The position numbers and the translations under genes were made by a program. From positions 1 to 6,142 of the forward strand of contig JACRGG010000063.1 in the NCBI GenBank assembly GCA_016217775.1: a stretch of 6,142 bases of DNA, given 5' to 3'. Shown here one piece after another: positions 1 through 4,083 of the stretch. The notes under the pieces were generated by a model. It did not search any database, was not told where the DNA came from, and was given only the letters and a program-made list of their open reading frames with translations. The stretch is from Microcaldota archaeon. GTDB taxonomy: Archaea; Micrarchaeota; Micrarchaeia; Norongarragalinales; UBA97. The stretch's first letter is position 1. Each line of letters begins with the position of its first letter.

Positions 1-163
1 ACAATAGGAATTAAAGGCAAAATAGTTAATAAGAAAACAGCTACTCCAAATGCAGTACAGATTGTGCCTATTTTTCTCCATTGATATTTTGGTGTTTTAA
101 GCCAACCCATAGTATACCAAGCATTAGAATCCCTTTGGGGTATTTTAATCTCTTGTTTTTCAT
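1..163 (-). pseudogene. Divergent small membrane-protein gene, 5' part, apparent frameshift, cut by window edge
   Basis: I do not recognise a family. On the minus strand an ATG (163-161) sits 6 bases after GGAGGT. Its own frame stops at TAG 70-68 after 31 codons (it begins MKNKRLKYPKG). The next frame stays open from about position 161 to the window edge and reads like real protein: charged residues, then NAWYTMGWLKTPKYQWRK, then a clear hydrophobic segment of about 20 residues (GTICTAFGVAVFLLTILPL) near positions 5-65. One extra A in the A5 run after the ATG (156-160 on +) would join the two, giving a start of MKKQEIKIPQRD. So this is either a frameshifted gene, a homopolymer sequencing error, or a gene starting at the inner ATG (about 103-101). 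Codon use (AAA, ATA, TTA, AGA) differs sharply from the rpo genes, which prefer AAG, ATC and AAC. It is divergent from rpoH. Function unknown; a membrane protein is inferred. Confidence 0.5.
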
Positions 164-169
164 TTTTTT

Positions 170-178
170 ACCTCCTTT
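170..178 (-). promoter_or_regulatory. Strong Shine-Dalgarno site of the divergent gene
   Basis: The minus strand reads AAAGGAGGT, followed by six A and then ATG at 163. The match to the 16S rRNA 3' end is near perfect and the spacing is good. It is stronger than any ribosome binding site in front of the rpo genes here, and it is the main reason to believe that a gene starts at 163 on this strand. Confidence 0.65.
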
Positions 179-182
179 GATT

Positions 183-244
183 TTTGTGTATAAAGTCTTG
201 TGTTTGTGTAAGAAGTCGGGTGAAAAACTGGGTTTTTACACAAA
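183..244. repeat. Three copies of a 12-base motif, TTTGTGTAWRAA
   Basis: Copy 1 is tttgtgtataaa (183-194, +), copy 2 is tttgtgtaagaa (203-214, +), and copy 3 is tttgtgtaaaaa on the minus strand (244-233). The centres are 20 and 30 bases apart, about two and three helical turns. Copies 2 and 3 form an inverted repeat with 9 perfect base pairs, extendable to 12 with one G-T, around an 18-base loop. Lying between two divergent genes, they may be a regulator's binding sites. Copy 1 also overlaps a minus-strand TTTATA. The function is inferred from arrangement only. Confidence 0.45.
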
Positions 245-263
245 GCTGCTGGAAAAACGAGGG

Positions 264-271
264 TTTATAAA
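264..271 (+). promoter_or_regulatory. TATA box candidate for rpoH
   Basis: TTTATAAA resembles the archaeal TATA consensus and lies in an AT-rich stretch. With the usual box centre about 26 bases upstream of the start site, transcription would begin near 294, giving a leader of about 30 bases before the TTG at 326. The box is a perfect palindrome, so it could also serve the divergent gene. I see no convincing BRE that fixes its direction. Confidence 0.5.
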
Positions 272-325
272 TCCTTTTTATCCTTATTAATAGTCATTGT
301 TCTAACAGCCGAATTTTGTGATTAT

Positions 326-568
326 TTGACTCACGCCCACCACGTATTAGTGCCTAAACATTCTGTTGCTAGCGGGAGCGAAGTCGAGAAAGTCCTAAAA
401 GAATACTCGATTACGTTAGAGAGCCTCCCGTTGATTGACGCCAACGACCCTGGCCTAGCCGGGTTAAGCGCGAAGGCAGGCGACGTGGTTAAAATAGATC
501 GAACCAGCCCCGCTTCGGGGGAAACAACTCCGTTTTACAGGCTCGTCATCCAATCCGACGAGGAATAA
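326..568 (+). CDS. rpoH: RNA polymerase subunit H (Rpo5/RpoH), 80 aa
   Basis: This is the archaeal RNA polymerase subunit H, the counterpart of the C-terminal domain of eukaryotic Rpb5. It binds A' in the lower jaw and has no bacterial equivalent. The whole family pattern is visible: an N-terminal HVLVPKHS block (residues 6-13), a short helix, and the conserved AKAGDVVKIDRTSPASGE block (about 49-66) followed by FYRLVI. The length (80 aa) matches the usual 75-85, with a short acidic tail (SDEE). The start is TTG at 326. No ATG or GTG fits in frame nearby, and starting at VLVPKH would drop conserved residues. No clear Shine-Dalgarno precedes it, which fits a weakly led transcript from the TATA box at 264. 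It is first in the rpo cluster, the usual archaeal place, but is separated from rpoB2 by an unusually long gap of 178 bases. Confidence 0.95.
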   Translation: MTHAHHVLVPKHSVASGSEVEKVLKEYSITLESLPLIDANDPGLAGLSAKAGDVVKIDRTSPASGETTPFYRLVIQSDEE

Positions 569-573
569 AAAAA

Positions 574-581
574 GTTTTTTG
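574..581 (+). terminator. T-run after rpoH, possible terminator
   Basis: Six T (575-580) follow the rpoH stop codon within about ten bases, between two A tracts. Archaeal polymerase can stop at runs of U in the transcript without a stem. This could cut rpoH from the following genes partly or wholly. The adjoining A run gives a similar T run on the other strand. There is no experimental support in the sequence itself. Confidence 0.3.
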
Positions 582-662
582 GAAAAAAAATAACGGAAGC
601 AAACAACAGCCAAATAAACCAAACAGTTTTTCAGGAATCTGCATAAGAAAAGTTGACGGCCC

Positions 663-700
663 GCGCGAGAGCATTGCCAAAACAATGCAGGGTTGCGCGC
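663..700 (+). promoter_or_regulatory. Hairpin 1 in the rpoB2 leader
   Basis: The inner stem gcattg (671-676) pairs with caatgc (683-688) around a 6-base loop. An outer stem gcgcg (663-667) pairs with cgcgc (696-700), with a bulge at 689-692. Together they could form one bulged hairpin in the transcript. Role unknown; leader control of polymerase genes is one possibility. Confidence 0.35.
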
Positions 701-708
701 AGGGAGAG

Positions 709-729
709 AAAAGCGCGTTTCGCGCTTTT
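709..729 (+). promoter_or_regulatory. Hairpin 2, terminator-like, just before the rpoB2 RBS
   Basis: aaaagcgcg (709-717) and cgcgctttt (721-729) are perfectly complementary over 9 pairs around a TTT loop, and the run continues to TTTTT at 726-730. The ribosome binding site aggtgg begins at 731. Its shape resembles an intrinsic terminator or attenuator, although most of the T run lies inside the stem. It may equally control access of ribosomes to rpoB2. Confidence 0.45.
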
Positions 730-730
730 T

Positions 731-736
731 AGGTGG
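731..736 (+). promoter_or_regulatory. Ribosome binding site deciding the rpoB2 start
   Basis: AGGTGG lies 10 bases before ATG 747. It supports ATG 747 over the in-frame TTG at 693, which has no suitable site upstream and would translate a hairpin arm. Confidence 0.5.
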
Positions 737-746
737 TTTGAAGAAA

Positions 747-2213
747 ATGGCTTTCAAGGAACTCACTGAAAACTACTTGCTTAACAACAGCATCGTCCAG
801 CAGTACATCGACAGCTACGACAAGTTCGTGGAGCACAGCCTCCAGCAGATAGTCGACTCGCAAAACTCGGTCGAGCCGCAAATCGAGGGCCTCGTCTTAA
901 AGCTTGGGAAAATCCGCGTCGAGAGGCCGAGAATAATCGAGGCGGACGGCAGCGGGCGGGTTTACTACCCGATGGAAGCGCGGCTGCGCGACCTCTCCTA
1001 CACCGCGCCCTTGTTTTTGGAAGTCACTCCGGTGATTAACGGCAGCGAGAAGCGAACCGAGGAAGTGTTCATCGGCGAACTGCCGGTGATGGTGAAAAGC
1101 AAGCTGTGCCACTTGCACGGGAAGAGCCGAAAGGAATTGATGGAGCTTGGGGAAGACTACTTGGATTTAGGCGCTTACTTCATCATCAACGGGACCGAAA
1201 AATCGCTGATGACGTTAGAGGACCTCGCGCCGAACAAGATAATGGTTTCAAAAGAAAAAACGAAGGACATCGTGCAGGCTAAAATCTTTTCCACCCGACT
1301 CGGGTTTAGGGGAAGGTGCACTGTCGACAGGAACGAGGACGGCACTATCGGCGTGACGCTGCCAAGCTACAACAAGCCCATTGAATTGACGCTTATTTTA
1401 AAGGCGCTTGGCTTTGACAAAGCCGACAAGATTATTTCCGTATTCAACCCAGAGCCGGTCATAATCAACGACGTTGAGCTGAATATGGAGGAAGACCCAG
1501 TGAAGTCCAAGCGCGAGGCTTTGGAAGTGATTGGAAAGCGCGCGGCGCCAAGCCAGCCCGTTGACTACCAGGTAAAGCGCGCGGAATTGCTCCTCGACAG
1601 GTACTTATTGCCTCACATTGGGGTAGAGGAGAAGGACCGCACTGCCAAAGCGCATTTTCTGGCCAGGATGGCGGAGCGCGCGATAATGGTTTACTACAAA
1701 AAGCGCGGAGTGGAGGACAAGGACCACTACGCGAACAAGAGGCTGAAGATTTCCGGCACTTTAATGGAGGAGTTGTTCCGCTACTCGTTCCAATTCCTCG
1801 TAAAGGACATTGCGTACCAGATGGAGAGGGCGAACGTGCGCGGGAGGAAAATGAGTATGTTCTCGATAGTCCGCCCCGACGCTTTGACCGAGAGGATAAA
1901 GTACTCGATGGCCACCGGGAACTGGGTCGGCGGGCACACCGGAGTCTCACAGCCGGTGGACAGGTACAATTTTATTTCAGCGACGAGCTTTATGCGCAGG
2001 ATTACCTCGCCTTTGGCGAAAAAGCACCCGCACTTCAAGGCGCGCGACCTTAACGGCACTCACTTTGGGAGGTTGGACCCGAACGAGACTCCGGAGGGGC
2101 CCAACTGCGGGCTGGTGAAGAACCTGTCTTTATTCGCGCAAATCACTACGGGCACTGACGACAGGCTGGTCGAGGCCACGCTAAAAAAGCTTGGCGTGTC
2201 GATGAAAATGTAA
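747..2213 (+). CDS. rpoB2: RNA polymerase subunit B'' (Rpo2N), N-terminal half of the beta-like subunit
   Basis: B'' is the N-terminal half of the archaeal counterpart of bacterial beta and eukaryotic Rpb2. It supplies the protrusion, lobe and fork region of the DNA cleft. With the ATG at 747 the protein has 488 aa, close to the family's roughly 480-550. It opens as in the family (MAFKELTENYLL, then IDSYDKFVEHSLQQIV). It then shows PMEARLRDLSYTAPL, GELPVMVKSKLCHL and GAYFIINGTEKSL (protrusion and lobe), KDHYANKRLK at about 325-334, ATGNWVGGHTGVSQ at 389-402, and the fork-proximal ETPEGPNCGLVKNL from 447 almost to the C-terminus. It stops with tandem TAA TAA just after this block, the normal B''/B' split point. 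Transcription may be shared with rpoH or driven from the structured leader before it. No frame damage is seen. Confidence 0.95.
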   Translation: MAFKELTENYLLNNSIVQQYIDSYDKFVEHSLQQIVDSQNSVEPQIEGLVLKLGKIRVERPRIIEADGSGRVYYPMEARLRDLSYTAPLFLEVTPVINGSEKRTEEVFIGELPVMVKSKLCHLHGKSRKELMELGEDYLDLGAYFIINGTEKSLMTLEDLAPNKIMVSKEKTKDIVQAKIFSTRLGFRGRCTVDRNEDGTIGVTLPSYNKPIELTLILKALGFDKADKIISVFNPEPVIINDVELNMEEDPVKSKREALEVIGKRAAPSQPVDYQVKRAELLLDRYLLPHIGVEEKDRTAKAHFLARMAERAIMVYYKKRGVEDKDHYANKRLKISGTLMEELFRYSFQFLVKDIAYQMERANVRGRKMSMFSIVRPDALTERIKYSMATGNWVGGHTGVSQPVDRYNFISATSFMRRITSPLAKKHPHFKARDLNGTHFGRLDPNETPEGPNCGLVKNLSLFAQITTGTDDRLVEATLKKLGVSMKM

Positions 2214-2271
2214 TAATTTGATTTTTGAAAAATAAATTGAATGATAAAAAAAGAGAAAGGTTTTTTGGCTT
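2214..2271 (+). other. AT-rich spacer between rpoB2 and rpoB1
   Basis: These 58 bases contain A and T tracts (a T6 at 2261-2266) between two GC-richer genes. The purine-rich agagaaagg (2252-2260) about 11 bases before ATG 2272 is the only ribosome binding candidate and is weak. A TATA-like aaaataaatt (2229-2238) might allow an internal promoter; this is speculative. Confidence 0.4.
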
Positions 2272-3813
2272 ATGAACACGAGCATTTTTGTGAACGGGAA
2301 ATTCGTTGGCTTCCACGAGAACGGAAGGAAGCTAGCCGAAGAGCTGCGCGAAAAGCGAAGGGGCGGCGACATATCGCCGGACGTGAACATCGCGTTTTTC
2401 GAGAAGACCAAGGAATTGTTCGTGAACACCGACGAGGGCCGCGCGGTAAGGCCGCTAATCGTTGTTGAAGGCGGGAAGAGCAAGTACTCCAAGCAAGTGC
2501 AGGAAAAAGTAAAGGCGGGCGAATTGACTTGGAACGGCTTGGTCAAGCAAGGGATAATCGAGTACTTGGACGCCGAGGAAGAGGAGAACACGCACATTGC
2601 GTTCAAGGAAGACGACCTGACTGCAAAGCACACTCACTTGGAGATTGACGCGGCGCAAATACTCGGCTACGCTTCGAGTATGGTGCCTTTCCCGGAGCAC
2701 AATTCGTCTCCGAGAATCTTGATGGCGGCCCAGCACTCAAAGCAAAGCCTGGGGCTTTACGCGTCGAACTTCGGCCTGCGCACCGACACGAGGGCGCACT
2801 TGTTGTTCTACCCGCACAAGCCGCTGGTCCAAACCGACATTTACAAAAGCTTGTCCAACGAAAAGCGCGCGAGCGGCCAGAACTTCATCGTAGCAATATT
2901 GTCCTACAAGGGATTCAATATGAACGACGCGGTTGTAATCAACCAGTCGAGCGTAGAGCGGGGAATCGGGCGGAGCGCGTTCTTTAGAAACTACGGCACC
3001 GAGGAGAAAAAATACCCGGGCGGCCAGCGCGACAAGTTCGAGAAGCCCCGGGAGTTCGTCCAGGGATTCTTGGGCGAAGAGGCGTACAAGGACTTGGGGG
3101 AAGACGGGATAGTCAATCCGGAAACCGAGGTTTTCGGGGACTCCGTGCTGGTCGGCAAGACTAGCCCCCCGAGGTTTCTAAAGGAAGTAACCGCGCTGGA
3201 CGTTGACACAGAACGCAGGCGCGAGAGTTCCGTCACCGTGCGCGGGAACGAGTCTGGAATAGTCGACAGCATTTTCTTGACGCAGACTACGGGCGGGAAC
3301 AAACTGGTTAAAATCAAGGTTAGGAAGACTTGCATTCCCGAAATCGGGGACAAGTTCGCGTCCAGGCTCGGGCAAAAGGGGGTAGTCAGCTTGATGCTGC
3401 GCCAGGAGGATATGCCGTTTACAAAGGACGGGATTACCCCGGACTTGATTATCAACCCCCACGCCATCCCGGGCCGTATGACCGCAGGGCACTTGTTGGA
3501 TATGCTTGCGGGCAAGGCGGCTTGCGCGGACGGGAAACTGCGCGATGGAAGCGCGTTTTCTTCAGACGAGCAAAAAGAGTTCGAGAAGGCGCTTTTGGAG
3601 AAGGGATTCCACCCGACTGGCCAGGAAGTATTGTACGAGCCTAGCACGGGGCGGAGGATGTTCGCAAAAATTTTCGTCGGAGTCGGCTACTACCAGAGGC
3701 TGCACCACTTGGTTTCGCTTAAGATGCACGCGAGAAGCCGCGGGCCCGTCCAAATGCTCACTCACCAGCCAACAGAAGGCAGGGCGCGAGAAGGAGGGCT
3801 TCGCTTGGTTTAA
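2272..3813 (+). CDS. rpoB1: RNA polymerase subunit B' (Rpo2C), truncated by in-frame TAA before the clamp segment
   Basis: B' is the C-terminal half of the beta-like subunit and holds the wall, hybrid-binding and nucleotide-proximal residues. This 513-aa ORF begins in family style (IFVNGKFVGFHEN, then ELREKRRGGDISPDVNIAFF). It then has EYLDAEEEENTHIA, HTHLEIDAAQILG, RTDTRAHLLFYPHKPLVQT, the NMNDA site (Asp219 kept; the usual preceding Glu is Asn218), IGDKFASRLGQKGV (Lys361 and Lys369 kept; the usual His is Leu366), PDLIINPHAIPGRMT, and finally YYQRLHHLV, KMHARSRGP and the EGRAREGGLR block. It ends LRLV-stop, where the family continues with Phe/Leu-Gly-Glu-Met-Glu-Arg-Asp. The next ORF, in the same frame, resumes exactly at Met-Glu-Arg-Asp. 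So about 90 residues including the zinc segment are in a separate ORF. VSLK at 481-484 also replaces the common VADK/VDDK. Frame and codon use are otherwise sound. Confidence 0.9.
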   Translation: MNTSIFVNGKFVGFHENGRKLAEELREKRRGGDISPDVNIAFFEKTKELFVNTDEGRAVRPLIVVEGGKSKYSKQVQEKVKAGELTWNGLVKQGIIEYLDAEEEENTHIAFKEDDLTAKHTHLEIDAAQILGYASSMVPFPEHNSSPRILMAAQHSKQSLGLYASNFGLRTDTRAHLLFYPHKPLVQTDIYKSLSNEKRASGQNFIVAILSYKGFNMNDAVVINQSSVERGIGRSAFFRNYGTEEKKYPGGQRDKFEKPREFVQGFLGEEAYKDLGEDGIVNPETEVFGDSVLVGKTSPPRFLKEVTALDVDTERRRESSVTVRGNESGIVDSIFLTQTTGGNKLVKIKVRKTCIPEIGDKFASRLGQKGVVSLMLRQEDMPFTKDGITPDLIINPHAIPGRMTAGHLLDMLAGKAACADGKLRDGSAFSSDEQKEFEKALLEKGFHPTGQEVLYEPSTGRRMFAKIFVGVGYYQRLHHLVSLKMHARSRGPVQMLTHQPTEGRAREGGLRLV

Positions 3814-4080
3814 ATGGAGCGCGACTGCTTCATCGGCTTTGGGGCCGCAAGCTTGCTGCGCGAGAGGATGATAGACTCGTCGGACAAGACCGTGCAGTTA
3901 GTGTGCTCGAATTGCGGCACGCTTGCGGTTGACGACAAGATTAAGAAGAAAATCGCGTGCCCGCTATGCGAGTCGACGAAGATTGAGGAAGTCGAGATGA
4001 GCTACGCGTTCAAATTATTGCTTGATGAAATGAAGTCAATAGGGATTTACCCGAAACTAAAGCTGCAGGAGCGCGGATAG
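3814..4080 (+). CDS. rpoB1: C-terminal clamp/zinc segment of B' as a separate 88-aa ORF
   Basis: This is the normal C-terminal end of archaeal RpoB'. It begins MERDCFIGFGAA, which usually follows Gly-Glu inside one continuous chain. It has SSDKT at 22-26, a zinc site with Cys31, Cys34, Cys49 and Cys52 (two CxxC pairs), and the terminal helix YAFKLLLDEMKSIGIYPKL, which contacts the A' clamp. ATG 3814 abuts the TAA at 3811-3813 with no gap and in the same frame. An AAGGAGG lies at 3791-3797, but it is 16 bases away and forced by the conserved EGG codons. The piece could be made by re-initiation of the ribosome after TAA, or be fused by readthrough of the stop. Alternatively the TAA is a sequencing error or a loss mutation. 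The intact C-terminal part, with zinc ligands preserved, argues that it is still under selection. It is followed three bases later by rpoA1. Confidence 0.85.
   Translation: MERDCFIGFGAASLLRERMIDSSDKTVQLVCSNCGTLAVDDKIKKKIACPLCESTKIEEVEMSYAFKLLLDEMKSIGIYPKLKLQERG
4067..4071 (+). promoter_or_regulatory. Ribosome binding site candidate for rpoA1
   Basis: AGGAG lies 12 bases before ATG 4084, inside the 3' end of the preceding ORF. With only three bases between TAG 4080 and the ATG, translation of rpoA1 is probably coupled to that ORF. Confidence 0.4.
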
Positions 4081-4083
4081 GAA

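Larger units (their letters stand above)
569..746 (+). other. Intergenic leader between rpoH and rpoB2
   Basis: There are 178 bases without a convincing gene. The first half (to about 650) is AT-rich and may hold a separate rpoB2 promoter, but I find only weak TATA-like strings (aaataaac near 611-618, gcataagaaa near 641-650). The second half (658-730) is GC-rich and self-complementary, with two hairpins ending right at the ribosome binding site of rpoB2. An in-frame TTG at 693 would extend rpoB2 by 18 codons through the second hairpin, but that extension looks unlike the family. Confidence 0.6.

Noticed and set aside
81..290. 69-aa + strand ORF, rich in Phe and Leu
   Set aside because: It overlaps the divergent gene's start region, the repeat motifs and the TATA box, and has no ribosome binding site. 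The hydrophobic look comes from T-rich DNA.
509..521. GC-rich small hairpin (ccccg/cgggg) within rpoH
   Set aside because: It lies inside the conserved coding part (SPASGE), with no T run, and is best explained by codon choice.
693..746. Extended rpoB2 start at TTG 693
   Set aside because: The 18 added residues (MRAGREKRVSRF...) do not resemble family N-termini and are encoded by a hairpin. ATG 747 has AGGTGG upstream and starts at the conserved part.
464..766. 100-aa minus-strand ORF across the rpoH end and leader
   Set aside because: It runs antisense through rpoH and the AT-rich gap, with no family-like motif and a sequence typical of chance reading.
1465..1950. 161-aa minus-strand ORF inside rpoB2
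   Set aside because: It is a shadow of a conserved gene. Its Ser/Arg/Pro-rich composition follows from the codon bias of the true strand.
2241..2468. 75-aa + strand ORF overlapping the rpoB1 start
   Set aside because: It is in another frame from B', Arg-rich and without a recognisable domain. The B' frame from 2272 matches the family from its first residues.
2991..3647. 218-aa minus-strand ORF inside rpoB1
   Set aside because: It is long but lies wholly opposite strongly conserved RpoB' motifs, and has no supporting start signal or motif.
3791..3797. AAGGAGG as a dedicated RBS for the B' C-terminal ORF
   Set aside because: The bases are dictated by conserved Glu-Gly-Gly codons, and the 16-base spacing to ATG 3814 is long. 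It may help re-initiation but is not good evidence of a designed start.
3811..3813. TAA read as a sense codon by a changed genetic code
   Set aside because: TAA ends rpoH and rpoB2 (the latter in tandem), each at the family's normal length, so it is a stop in this organism. Local readthrough remains possible.
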